Part shown: in pieces, positions 26,861 through 35,538 of the stretch
Layout: each line of letters begins with the position of its first letter
Numbering within the stretch: the first letter of the stretch is position 1
Assembly (NCBI RefSeq): GCF_000444135.1
Contig: NZ_ATDK01000047.1
Span: 1 to 51,321, forward strand
From: Pseudomonas avellanae BPIC 631
GTDB lineage: Bacteria > Pseudomonadota > Gammaproteobacteria > Pseudomonadales > Pseudomonadaceae
Direction of reading: 5' to 3'
Length of the DNA: 51,321 bases
Made by a program: the position numbers and the translations under genes
Notes under the pieces: model-generated
What the model was told of the DNA's origin: nothing
The model's input: only the letters and a program-made list of their open reading frames with translations
The model's database searches: none

Positions 26861-27841
26861 TCAGATGCATTCGTCCCGGTTCATGCTGTTGATCAAGCTG
26901 CCGAAAGCGCGCTGTACGTCTTTGGCACCTCGCTCGACAGGGTTGAATGAACGCCATCTCAACTCGCTATTATTCTCACGTTTGTACTGGCCGCTTCGTG
27001 CATCGCTGATCGCCTGGCGTCCCTTGCCCACGAAACCGTTCAGGTCGCTCAATACCACTGTGCAGCCCGGCGAGCGCGTTTGTTCGCGGGTTTTTTTGTC
27101 CCAGCCTTCGATCATCTGTGCCGTTTTGCTCAGACTGGCTTCGAACGGCTTGGCAGTTTCTTCGCTTCCAGCGTTCTGAAAGAACTCGCTGGCTAACCGC
27201 GCGGACTCTTTCGCGTACACGACAATGCCTGCTCGATAATAAGCTACTGAGTCTTTTTCTGCGCTTTCAAACGCGTTTTTGGTGTTTATGTCGTCACGCT
27301 TGTTGATCCCGTCAAAAAACACCGCCTGGTATACGGCGACGTCTTTCATCGCTGCTTGCAGAGCAGGCTCCATTTCCCGGGCCTTCTTTCCATCATCGGC
27401 GAGGAAGCCTTTGGACTGTGCGTAGTTTTCAAGTTCGGCCTGGACAGGAGCCAGCTTGGCGAGGGTTTCAAGCATGCCTTTTGCGGGCTCATCCAGCTCG
27501 GGCATTGGAGACTCTATGGCCAGTGCCTCCTTCAGGTTCTTTTGCCATGTGCTGATGTCGTAGGTACTGAAGATGTAGTAATCCGTCAGCTTTTTACCCG
27601 CTGCGAGTTTCTTGGGATATTCATTCAGACGTTTCTCCAGCAACTCGCCAAAGTCAGCACCGTAATTGGCCGCTTTTACATAGACATTGTACTTTTCGAC
27701 CTCGGCCTGCTCGGCACTCATCTTTTGTTGCGGCGGGCTGCCAGGTTGCGCAACGCTTTGTGGTGCGTCGCTCTTGTCACACCCACCGATAAGCAGGCTT
27801 ATCGAAATCAGCAGGGCTGCCAGCGTACTTCTCGAGTGCAC
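26861..27841 (-). CDS. DUF3829 (YiiG-like) lipoprotein
   Basis: 326 residues from GTG 27841, chosen because AAGGA precedes it and a lipoprotein signal follows (LLISISLLIGGC, acylated Cys about residue 20). The mature part begins with a Pro/Gln-rich linker and then a long helical domain of the DUF3829 type (KYNVYVKAANY, FFDGINKRDDINTKN). Function unknown; it should be anchored in the outer or inner membrane on the periplasmic side. An ORF extending 34 codons further upstream lacks signal features. Confidence 0.82.
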   Translation of the reverse strand: MHSRSTLAALLISISLLIGGCDKSDAPQSVAQPGSPPQQKMSAEQAEVEKYNVYVKAANYGADFGELLEKRLNEYPKKLAAGKKLTDYYIFSTYDISTWQKNLKEALAIESPMPELDEPAKGMLETLAKLAPVQAELENYAQSKGFLADDGKKAREMEPALQAAMKDVAVYQAVFFDGINKRDDINTKNAFESAEKDSVAYYRAGIVVYAKESARLASEFFQNAGSEETAKPFEASLSKTAQMIEGWDKKTREQTRSPGCTVVLSDLNGFVGKGRQAISDARSGQYKRENNSELRWRSFNPVERGAKDVQRAFGSLINSMNRDECI

Positions 27842-28081
27842 TTTATTTTCCTTCCATGAGTGAGGGCAATGTCGTTCTGTGGTCTGCGCAGGCCCACAGG
27901 TAGACAGGGATGATGTCACATTAACGAGCGCCTGCTGAACCACAAAAAAGACCAGGGTCGTTTACGCGTGAGGGCGGATGTCGATGTTCGCCATCGGGAT
28001 AGTTTGCTGCACCACGCTCGCGAAGGTTTTCAAAGCGGGGATTCCCGCCGTCTTGTCTCGTGGTGTAAGTTGGAAGGCTTA

Positions 28082-28105
28082 CTGATCAAACGATCAGGTT
28101 TTTTT
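28082..28105 (+). terminator. Weak hairpin with T tract before the dipeptidase gene
   Basis: CTGATC / GATCAG with loop AAAC, then G and seven T. The stem is short and AT-rich. It lies 34 bp before the start codon and could act as an attenuator; otherwise it ends any read-through from upstream. Confidence 0.4.
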
Positions 28106-28138
28106 CAAACCCCTGCCTGCCAAGGAATGCCTTCAAAA

Positions 28139-29878
28139 ATGAATTTCGCACTCAAAAAACTCGCCGCAGCCACGCTGATACTGACCAGCCTTTCAGCCGT
28201 GACTACGTCGGCTTATGCCAACCTTGATGCGCAGCAGAGCGCCGTTATCGTCAAGACGTTCAGCGGTACATCGTTAACAGACTTCAGGCAGTTTCTGGCG
28301 AGCGTGAACAAGAACGATATCGCCAAGAGCGCAAATATCGGCCCTGCGATCGCGGCCTTTCTCGACAACAAGAAGCTTTCTGAAGCGCAGCAAAACGAAA
28401 TTCATCGCCTGCTCGGCCTATACGCGCGGATTAAGTACGGCAGCGCGGCCACCGAGACGCTGCGTGAGCTGGTCGCCATTCCGACGGTGCGTGTGGACGG
28501 CGTTGCCCAGCATGAAAACCCTGAGTTCATCAAAATCGCCGACACGATCAAGAGCCTTGCCGAACGCTTCGACCTTAAGTTTCGCAACGTCGATAACCGC
28601 GTCTATGAAGTCTCGCTCGACGGCAGCGGCGATGAAGTCGTAGGTATTCATGTGCATGCCGACGTTGTCCCCGTTACACCAGAGAACTGGGTATTACCTG
28701 ACGGCACTCGTCTGGACCCGTTCAAAGTCACCCTGATTGGTGACCGCATGTACGGCCGTGGCACCGAAGACGACAAGAACGGCATCGTGGTGTCGCTGTA
28801 TGCGATGAAAGTCATCAAGGAAGAAAAGCTGCCGCTGGCGAGAAACTTCAAGCTGCTGATAGACACCACTGAAGAGACTGCCGGCGATGCCATTCCCTAC
28901 TACTTCGAGCGCAATCCGACACCCAATTACAACCTGGCGCTGGATGGCGGGTATCCGGTTGTGATTGCGGAGAAAGGCTACGGCACCGTCATGGCCAGTT
29001 TTGCCAAGCGCGCTGCGCAGGGTGAGGGTGCCGAGATCGTTTCGATGACCGGTGGCATGGCCACCAATCAGATCCCGTCGAAATCAGTCGTTACGCTGGT
29101 GACCGACAAGCCTGCGCAACTGGCAGCCAGCCTGCAACAGGCCGGCGCAGATTATGTGAAACGCAATGGCGGCAACTTCGAGATTGCCGCCAACGTGGAA
29201 GGTAAGGACGTCAAGTTGACAGTGACCGGTGTTTCCGCGCACTCATCTGCGCCCGAGTCCGGCGTCAATCCGGTAGCGAGGATGCTGGATTTCATCAACA
29301 GCCTCGACGGCAACGTTGCGCTCAAGCACAACCACATCACGGATGCCGCTCGCTATGCGGCCGACAACTGGGGCCTGGACTATCTGGGCGGCAAGTTGGG
29401 TGTTGGTTTCTCCGATGAGTTCATGGGGCCGCTGACGACTTCCCTGACTTACGTTGCGCTGGATGACAAGGCGTTCAAACTTGCGGTCAATCTGCGCGTG
29501 CCGAAGGGCAAGTCTCCAGAAGTGCTCAAATCTGAAATTGCCGACAAACTCACGGCATGGAGCACGAAGACCGCTATCAACCCGGTGTTCGACTATTCCA
29601 TTGCCGAGCCGATGTATCGCAACCCGGAAGGCGAGTGGGTCAAGGCATTGCTCGCTGTGGCCACTGAAAACCTCGACATGAAACACGCGTTCGGCACTTC
29701 GGCGGGCGCTACATCGGTTCATGAGTTGCCCAACGGCGTGCAGTTCGGTCTGGCAAGACCTGAAGTCAAATACACCGGTCACACTGATAACGAGTTCAAG
29801 ACCACCGAGCAGTTTCTGCTCGACCTGCAGATCGTGACCGAGATGATGGGCCGTATCGGGCAGCTGCCGAAACTCTGA
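28139..29878 (+). CDS. Exported M20-family dipeptidase
   Basis: 579 residues. ATG 28139 is favoured: AAGGA lies 12 bases before it and a good signal peptide follows (ending AYA). The M20 metallopeptidase metal-binding residues are in GIHVHADVVPV, YGRGTEDDKNG, DTTEETAGDA and TGHTDNEF, with a lid domain between about 330 and 470 that includes the ASSAPESG region. It probably cleaves dipeptides or related amides in the periplasm; its size and lid resemble PepV/Sapep-type dipeptidases. A strong terminator follows, separating it from the cupin gene. Confidence 0.88.
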   Translation: MNFALKKLAAATLILTSLSAVTTSAYANLDAQQSAVIVKTFSGTSLTDFRQFLASVNKNDIAKSANIGPAIAAFLDNKKLSEAQQNEIHRLLGLYARIKYGSAATETLRELVAIPTVRVDGVAQHENPEFIKIADTIKSLAERFDLKFRNVDNRVYEVSLDGSGDEVVGIHVHADVVPVTPENWVLPDGTRLDPFKVTLIGDRMYGRGTEDDKNGIVVSLYAMKVIKEEKLPLARNFKLLIDTTEETAGDAIPYYFERNPTPNYNLALDGGYPVVIAEKGYGTVMASFAKRAAQGEGAEIVSMTGGMATNQIPSKSVVTLVTDKPAQLAASLQQAGADYVKRNGGNFEIAANVEGKDVKLTVTGVSAHSSAPESGVNPVARMLDFINSLDGNVALKHNHITDAARYAADNWGLDYLGGKLGVGFSDEFMGPLTTSLTYVALDDKAFKLAVNLRVPKGKSPEVLKSEIADKLTAWSTKTAINPVFDYSIAEPMYRNPEGEWVKALLAVATENLDMKHAFGTSAGATSVHELPNGVQFGLARPEVKYTGHTDNEFKTTEQFLLDLQIVTEMMGRIGQLPKL

Positions 29879-29887
29879 TACAGCGCT

Positions 29888-29916
29888 CGGGCCTGCGCTC
29901 AGTGCAGGCCCGTTTT
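29888..29916 (+). terminator. Rho-independent terminator after the dipeptidase
   Basis: CGGGCCTGC / GCAGGCCCG with loop GCTCAGT, followed by TTTT. Confidence 0.88.
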
Positions 29917-29982
29917 ATAAGATGCGAAAAAGCCGGGTCACGCGGTTTTTTCCCCGCCATCATTGTGAATAAGGATGTACTC

Positions 29983-30555
29983 ATGAAAACGCGCTTCGCA
30001 CTTGCACTTGCTTGTACTGCTGTATGGGCGACCGGCAGCAATACCTTCGCTGCCGTTTTGTCCGTTCCCGGTAACGCTTCAGAAAGCACCACCAGTAACG
30101 GCAAGCTTCAACCCCCGGTCAAGTATGCAACGGTCTGGGCCGATGAGCAGGGCGCCACTCATGTGGACCACTGTCGCATTGAGGGACTGGAGTTTAAAAG
30201 TTACGCACCACCCGCCGAGCCTCAGTGGATCGGTGTGTCGCCCGATGAAATCGAAAGTATCGCCTATGCGGTGTTGCCGCCGGGTTACGTCGGCAGTTGG
30301 CATCACGCCCCCGGCCCTCAGTGGGTCATCACGCTTCAGGGGCAATGGTCGGTGGAAACAACCGATGGCACGGTGCTTGTTCAAGGCCCCGGAGAGATGC
30401 AGTTCAATGCCGACGCCAGCGCCAGGGCGCGGCCCGACGATAAGCGCGTAGGGCATTTGAGCCGTACCGTGGGTGATCAGCCCAACGTTCAGCTCATTGT
30501 GAAACTCAAGCCCCAAGCTGCTGCCAAACGTACCTCTGGCCCTTGCGCCTATTGA
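29983..30555 (+). CDS. Exported cupin-domain protein
   Basis: 190 residues from ATG 29983 with a signal peptide ending FAA. The double-stranded beta-helix shows in WHHAPGPQWVITLQGQWSVETTDG and VLVQGPGEMQFNADA. One His-His pair (SWHH) and a downstream Gln/His position could bind a metal. Substrate unknown. The next gene, an exported SMP-30 protein, begins 17 bp downstream, so the two are probably co-transcribed and may act on the same compound. Confidence 0.78.
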   Translation: MKTRFALALACTAVWATGSNTFAAVLSVPGNASESTTSNGKLQPPVKYATVWADEQGATHVDHCRIEGLEFKSYAPPAEPQWIGVSPDEIESIAYAVLPPGYVGSWHHAPGPQWVITLQGQWSVETTDGTVLVQGPGEMQFNADASARARPDDKRVGHLSRTVGDQPNVQLIVKLKPQAAAKRTSGPCAY

Positions 30556-30572
30556 TCGACAGGACGAAGCGT

Positions 30573-31589
30573 ATGAATCGGGTTTTACGTCATCCGGGCA
30601 GGAACATATCAGTGCTTTTGTTCGGCAGTGCGCTTCTTGCCAGCGGTGCAGTCATGGCTTCGGACACGGCATCGCCTGTAAAGGTAGTTGCCAGCAACCC
30701 CCACTTCGCCACACTTGTTCAGCCCGATGCGCAGGCACAGATTGTCACTGCAGATGCGAAGTGGGCAGAAGGGCCGTTATGTCTGCCCGAGGGTGGTTTG
30801 ATCTGGAGTGACGTCAAGGCCAACAAGGTCATGCGCTGGAAAGAGGGCGAAGGCGTCAGTACCTGGCTGGACCCTGCCCATTATCAAAACGGGCACGCTC
30901 GGGATTCCAAGGGGCGTGTCATTGCTGCCTCCCATGGTGAGCGCGCCATTGTGCGTCAGGAGCCGGACGGTCAATGGCGCACAGTGGTCGACAAGTACCA
31001 GGGTAAACGCTTGAACAGTCCAAACGACGTCACAGTCGATGATCAAGGAGGCATCTGGTTCAGTGATCCGACCTTTGGCGTACTGAACAAGGCAGAAAGT
31101 TATGGCGGCAAGCCGGAGCAGGGCGGCGAGTATGTGTACCGCTACGATCCAGAGCACGATCAACTGGTGAGACAGAATACTCCAGGACTGCACTCGCCCA
31201 ACGGCCTGGCGTTTTCCGCGGATCAGCGTTTGTTGTACGTCGCAGATTCGCAACTGGCGCATGACTTCAAAAAACCGACGCTGGCCCACAGGATTATGGT
31301 GTATCAGGTCAACGACGGGGCGCTGAGTAATGGACGAGTGTTCGCCGAGATTACCCCCGGTATTCCCGACGGGCTCAAGGTCGATGCTCAAGGTAATGTC
31401 TGGAGCAGCAGCAAAGAGGGCGTTCAGGTGTTTTCGGCCAGCGGGAAGTTGCTCGGCAAGTTGCTGGTAACGGCCAAGGACACCGGCAATCTTGCGTTCT
31501 GCTCCGCAGGCTCGCAGCACTGGGTTTATATCACCGCTGCCAACAAGATTCTGAGAATGCCTGTTCTTGTCGAGGGCGCTCGACCGTAG
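30573..31589 (+). CDS. Exported SMP-30/gluconolactonase-like protein
   Basis: 338 residues from ATG 30573 (AGGA upstream). After a signal peptide (cleavage near VMA) the chain folds as a six-bladed propeller: AKWAEGPLCLPEGGLIWSD (metal Glu), RLNSPNDVTVDDQGGIWFSDPTFG (Asn and Asp), LHSPNGLAFSADQRLLYVADS (Asn/Asp). These are the calcium-binding residues of lactonases in this family. It would open sugar lactones in the periplasm. Paired with a cupin, and convergent with the diguanylate cyclase gene. Confidence 0.85.
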   Translation: MNRVLRHPGRNISVLLFGSALLASGAVMASDTASPVKVVASNPHFATLVQPDAQAQIVTADAKWAEGPLCLPEGGLIWSDVKANKVMRWKEGEGVSTWLDPAHYQNGHARDSKGRVIAASHGERAIVRQEPDGQWRTVVDKYQGKRLNSPNDVTVDDQGGIWFSDPTFGVLNKAESYGGKPEQGGEYVYRYDPEHDQLVRQNTPGLHSPNGLAFSADQRLLYVADSQLAHDFKKPTLAHRIMVYQVNDGALSNGRVFAEITPGIPDGLKVDAQGNVWSSSKEGVQVFSASGKLLGKLLVTAKDTGNLAFCSAGSQHWVYITAANKILRMPVLVEGARP

Positions 31590-31611
31590 TAGCGACAGCC
31601 GAAAATCAGCA

Positions 31612-32892
31612 TCAATAAGCCGGGTCGTCAGCGTGAGCAATCTCGACACGGTTGCGCCCCAGGCGCTTGGCTTGATACAGCGCCTTGTCCGCTCGCTGGA
31701 TGAGGCTTGCGGCCGTTTCTCCGGGGCTGAGTTCTGAAACCCCCAAAGAAATGGTTACCGGGCCTGCTTCAGGTATTTCAAGGCTTTCCACGCCTTTGCG
31801 AACCCGTTCTGCCAGCTCGGCGGCCTGTTTCAGTGAGCTGTCGGGCACCAGTATCAGAAATTCTTCGCCTCCCCAGCGGGCGGCAATGTCAAACGCACGA
31901 ATCCGGTGTTTGAGAATGGCTGCAACGTTTTTCAATACGCTGTCGCCAGCAGGATGACCGTACTGATCATTCACTGATTTGAAATGGTCGATATCGCAGA
32001 TAATGAAGCTGAACGGCTTGCCCGATATCCGCGCTGTATTGATCATGCGCTCAAGCGTGTGTTCCGCGGCCCTTCGGTTATCCAGCCCGGTCAGCGGGTC
32101 GCTGTGGGCAATCTCCAGCAACTTCTGCTCGCGCCCCAGGCGAGTTGTCACATCCTGACTGATGCTGACGTAATGCGTCATTACACCCTCCACGTTACGC
32201 AGCGGGGAAATACTGTGTTCGGCGTAGAAAAGCGAGCCGTCCTTGCGCTTGTTGATAAAGGTGGTGCGAAAGGGCTCGCCGCTCGCGAGCGACTCTTTGA
32301 ACTGCGCATAAAACAGCGCGTCATGTTTGCCCGAGCGCAGCATTCGCGGGGGGTTTTGCCCAATGATCTCGGGCGCGCTGTAACCTGTTATGAGCTGAAA
32401 CGCCTCATTGGCAAACACGATGGTGGAGTTGCGATCAGTAATGATGATCGGGTCGAACGCGGCGTTCAGCGCCTGCGCCAGCAAGTGTTGTTCACGCTCG
32501 GCGCGGATGCGCGGGCTGATGTTTTGCTGCACTGACACAAAGTTGCAGACCTGGCCCGCATCGTCGCGCACCGGTGAAATTTTCCACTCGACGACATACG
32601 GGCTGCCGTCCGCACGGTAATTGACCGTCGACCCTTCGAAAAAAAGACGTTCGCTCAGGCATTGCCGCAGACGCTCGATAACCTGCGGGTCGGTATCCGC
32701 ACCCTGCAAAATGCGCGGCGAAAGACCGATCAGTTCCTCGGCCGTATAGCCCGTCATGGTGCAGAACGCCGGGTTGACATAAACGATGAGCGGGCCGCCG
32801 TTTGCCAGATTGGCATCGGTGATCAACACGGCGTTGAATGACTGCTCGACAACTGCTTCAAGCAAAGCCAGGCGCTGGCTGGATGAGGTCAT
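31612..32892 (-). CDS. PAS-PAS-GGDEF diguanylate cyclase
   Basis: 426 residues from ATG 32892, preceded by AGGAAATC. Two PAS domains with PAC tails occupy about 10-125 and 135-250; the GGDEF domain (about 265-426) has the active-site motif GGEEF and, five residues earlier, RAFD, a product-inhibition I-site. It makes cyclic di-GMP in the cytoplasm. No membrane segment, no EAL domain. The first PAS resembles LOV domains (LSPRILQGADTD region), but where LOV has the photoactive Cys in a GxNCRFLQG motif this protein has Ser-Pro, so it should not form a flavin-cysteine adduct. The signal is unknown. Confidence 0.92.
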   Translation of the reverse strand: MTSSSQRLALLEAVVEQSFNAVLITDANLANGGPLIVYVNPAFCTMTGYTAEELIGLSPRILQGADTDPQVIERLRQCLSERLFFEGSTVNYRADGSPYVVEWKISPVRDDAGQVCNFVSVQQNISPRIRAEREQHLLAQALNAAFDPIIITDRNSTIVFANEAFQLITGYSAPEIIGQNPPRMLRSGKHDALFYAQFKESLASGEPFRTTFINKRKDGSLFYAEHSISPLRNVEGVMTHYVSISQDVTTRLGREQKLLEIAHSDPLTGLDNRRAAEHTLERMINTARISGKPFSFIICDIDHFKSVNDQYGHPAGDSVLKNVAAILKHRIRAFDIAARWGGEEFLILVPDSSLKQAAELAERVRKGVESLEIPEAGPVTISLGVSELSPGETAASLIQRADKALYQAKRLGRNRVEIAHADDPAY

Positions 32893-33255
32893 CTGATTTC
32901 CTGTCGAGTGATCCGGTAATTGATCGCGGCGCTTATCAGATACGGTGTGACGCAATGCCGAGCGGATAATTGATGCTGGTTTGACTGTGTGTCACGTACC
33001 TGTTGCATCGTCACTATACCCACATCATTTGAGGGGTGCATCGCGCTGGAGCCATTGATATTCAGGGCTTTGTCGGTTTTTTTTGAGTGGCTTATTGCCA
33101 GCCTATAGGCCGCGTGCATCACCCGAATATTTAGCTGCGGTGCAATCGCGTATTCCGGTATCTTCTGAAGAATTGAAACTAATTGTTTCTATTTTCTCCG
33201 GGACCACGCTCTTGAAAAGCGCCCAAATCAAAGACTCAACGATAGGAGGCCCGCG
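32893..33255. other. Intergenic region between diguanylate cyclase and permease
   Basis: This 363-bp divergent promoter region has no plausible gene. A T8 tract at about 33079 lies within AT-rich sequence. An inverted repeat GAAAC-N5-GTTTC (33175-33189) lies 67 bp upstream of the permease start. No further structure is clear. Confidence 0.45.
33175..33189. promoter_or_regulatory. GAAAC-N5-GTTTC inverted repeat
   Basis: Short operator-sized palindrome (GAAAC taatt GTTTC) in the permease promoter region. A LacI/GntR-like gluconate regulator would be a natural partner, but none is encoded nearby. Confidence 0.3.
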
Positions 33256-34626
33256 TTGGATTTGTCGTCTGCTGCCTGGGTGTTTCACGATACCCGCCTG
33301 ATCATCTGCTGCCTGATTGCTATCTCCACGATCATCGTATTGATCAGCGCAACCAGACTTCCGCCCTTTCTGTCGATTCTTGTAGGCACTTTCATTGCCG
33401 GTATCGGTGCGGGCTTGCCTGCCGAATCCGTTGCAAAAGCGTTCAGCAAAGGCGCTGGCGCCATTCTTGGCGAGGCAGGCATCATCATCGCACTGGGGGC
33501 GATGCTCGGTGCCCTGATGGCCGAGTCGGGGGCCGCGGATCGCATTGCTTCAACCCTGCTCAAACTGGGCAAAGGCCGGATGCTGCCTTGGATAATGGCA
33601 CTGGTGGCCATGGTCATCGGCCTGCCGCTGTTCTTTGAAGTGGGTCTGGTGCTGATGGTGCCGATCATCTTCGTCATGGCTCGTCAGTCCGGCCAGCCAC
33701 TGCTGAAAATCGCGATTCCGGCACTGGCGGGCATGACCACACTGCATGCCTTGATGCCGCCACACCCCGGGCCGCTGATCGCCGTCAGTGCCCTGCACGC
33801 TGATCTGGGCCTGACCATGCTGTTGGGGCTGTGCATCGCAGTGCCAGCGGTGATTCTCGCCGGCCCGGTGTATGGCAACTGGTTGTCCGGGCGCATGCAC
33901 ATCCAGGAGCCTGCCGAACTGGGCGAGTTATTCAGTGCCAAGCCCGATCCCGGTCGCCAGCCTGGCTTCGGTATATCGCTACTGATCATTCTGCTGCCCG
34001 TGATTCTCATGCTCGGCAGCACTTTGGCCAAAGTGACGATGGAGCCTGAAAGCACTGTCGCGCTGACCCTGAAATTTCTCGGCGAACCACTGGTGGCTTT
34101 GGGTATCGCGGTGCTGGCTGCAACGGTCTGCCTGGGCTGGGCCAATGGGCTTTCCCGCGACCATGTCGGCGGTACGTTGCGCAAAAGTCTCGCGCCGATT
34201 GCTGTGCTGTTGTTGACCATCGGTGCCGGTGGCGGCCTCAAGCAGACGTTGCTGGACGCCGGAGTCAGCCAGACCATCAGCAAAGTGGCAGAAGGTGCGC
34301 ATATGCCGTACCTGCTACTGGCCTGGCTGATTGCCGTGGCGCTGCGTCAGGCAACCGGTTCCGCCACCGTTGCGACCACCACCACCGCAGGCATCCTCGC
34401 ACCCATGATGGCAGGGCTCGCACCGGTTCAGGCATCACTGATCGCGCTGGTCATCGGCGCAGGCTCGGTGTTCTTCTGCCATGTAAACGACGCAGGCTTC
34501 TGGATGGTCCGCGAATACTTCGGCCTGCAGCTGAAACAGACTCTTTGGGTCTGGTCGGTGCTGCAGACGATTGTGTCGGTGGTCGGGCTGATAGGCACGT
34601 TGCTGTTGTGGCATTGGTTAGTGTGA
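33256..34626 (+). CDS. Gluconate:H+ symporter-like permease (GntP family)
   Basis: 456 residues, about 12-14 membrane helices. Family features: GLPLFFEVGLVLMVPIIF, LHALMPPHPGPL, RQATGSATVATTTT and HVNDAGFWMV, all typical of GntP/GntT. It should import gluconate or a related aldonate with protons. The start is the TTG at 33256, placed six bases after a perfect AGGAGG, with no better ATG. No gluconokinase or gntR lies nearby, so the real substrate remains open; the exported lactonase 1.7 kb away could supply aldonates. Confidence 0.88.
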   Translation: MDLSSAAWVFHDTRLIICCLIAISTIIVLISATRLPPFLSILVGTFIAGIGAGLPAESVAKAFSKGAGAILGEAGIIIALGAMLGALMAESGAADRIASTLLKLGKGRMLPWIMALVAMVIGLPLFFEVGLVLMVPIIFVMARQSGQPLLKIAIPALAGMTTLHALMPPHPGPLIAVSALHADLGLTMLLGLCIAVPAVILAGPVYGNWLSGRMHIQEPAELGELFSAKPDPGRQPGFGISLLIILLPVILMLGSTLAKVTMEPESTVALTLKFLGEPLVALGIAVLAATVCLGWANGLSRDHVGGTLRKSLAPIAVLLLTIGAGGGLKQTLLDAGVSQTISKVAEGAHMPYLLLAWLIAVALRQATGSATVATTTTAGILAPMMAGLAPVQASLIALVIGAGSVFFCHVNDAGFWMVREYFGLQLKQTLWVWSVLQTIVSVVGLIGTLLLWHWLV

Positions 34627-34672
34627 AGGGCTGGCTGCATCGGTGAAATAGCCGCCTATGCGAACGGGCTTA

Positions 34673-34697
34673 GCGCAGGCAGGCCTCGTGCCTGCGC
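34673..34697 (+). terminator. Hairpin after the permease gene
   Basis: GCGCAGGCA / TGCCTGCGC, 9-bp perfect stem with a seven-base loop; no T tract. Confidence 0.45.
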
Positions 34698-34802
34698 CAC
34701 ATCGGGTAAACAAGGCGTAATCTGTCCCGTGTCGAAACGTAGTTTTTCGGGCTACTATGAAATCGTTCACGCTCACTCAGAGCAGACTGACCAGGAGGAT
34801 CC

Positions 34803-35066
34803 ATGCCCAAAGCCGCCACCAAAGCGCTGTCCGAAGAGGCTACTCAAAAGCTTGAAGCTCAGATCCCGGCTCAGGCTTCCCTCGCAACCCGTATGGCTTA
34901 CGAAAAAGCCAAAGCCGCAGGCAGAACCGTGGTGCTTTCCAAGGGCGGATTCATCGTGGCCGAGCGTGCAGATGGCACCGAGCAAATCGTCTGTGCTTCC
35001 AAACCCCGTCGTAAGGTGACAGCCGGGGTTAGCTTTACGATTGGCTCCGGGGCGTCTACCCATTGA
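34803..35066 (+). CDS. Small conserved hypothetical protein
   Basis: 87 residues, ATG 34803 after AGGAGGATCC, an excellent ribosome site. The N-terminal half is a charged helix (residues 1-40); the second half is short beta strands (RTVVLSKGGFIVAERADGTEQIV) and a basic end. No signal peptide or metal motif. It looks like a genus-conserved small cytoplasmic protein of unknown role, perhaps nucleic-acid related because of its basic tail. Confidence 0.72.
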   Translation: MPKAATKALSEEATQKLEAQIPAQASLATRMAYEKAKAAGRTVVLSKGGFIVAERADGTEQIVCASKPRRKVTAGVSFTIGSGASTH

Positions 35067-35193
35067 TCAACCCCACAACAGATCACTCGAAACTTGCCTC
35101 ACACACCGCAGACTGCAACAGACCTCATAACGTCCTATTGGCAGATGACCCAGTGCAACGCTGTATATGTTCGATATCCTTCAGGAAGCGGTT

Positions 35194-35490
35194 TTACCCG
35201 TTGCGCCCGGACAACTCGAGGTGTCCGTCACAACTCAAAAGCGCCTGTAGTTTGTCCTGACCAACATCGACCGGCACTATCCACCAATGGGTATGATTGT
35301 CGTATCGGGCACCGTCAACGACCGTCACGGTGTTTCCGGCTTTTGGTGGGTGCTTGTCAAAATAAGCGTTGATGGAATCGGCAAAAAAGTTCGCATCTTT
35401 ATCAGGGCAGTGCATTTCGTCGCTTTCACCACTTTGCGCAAGCCATGCAACCGCGAGGATCAACAGTACCAACAGTACGGCGCGTGTCAT
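35194..35490 (-). CDS. Small exported protein of unknown function
   Basis: 98 residues with a signal peptide or membrane anchor at 2-19 (LLVLLILAVAWLAQ). The mature chain has two Cys residues (MHCPDKD and LLSCDGH) that could form a disulfide, and a motif YDNHTHWWIVPVDVG. No family recognised. Divergent from the sensor kinase gene, with 48 bp between the two starts. Confidence 0.65.
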   Translation of the reverse strand: MTRAVLLVLLILAVAWLAQSGESDEMHCPDKDANFFADSINAYFDKHPPKAGNTVTVVDGARYDNHTHWWIVPVDVGQDKLQALLSCDGHLELSGRNG

Positions 35491-35538
35491 TAAGGACTTC
35501 CATTCCCGGAAAGTGTTCAGGATAGCTTTAATAGGTGA

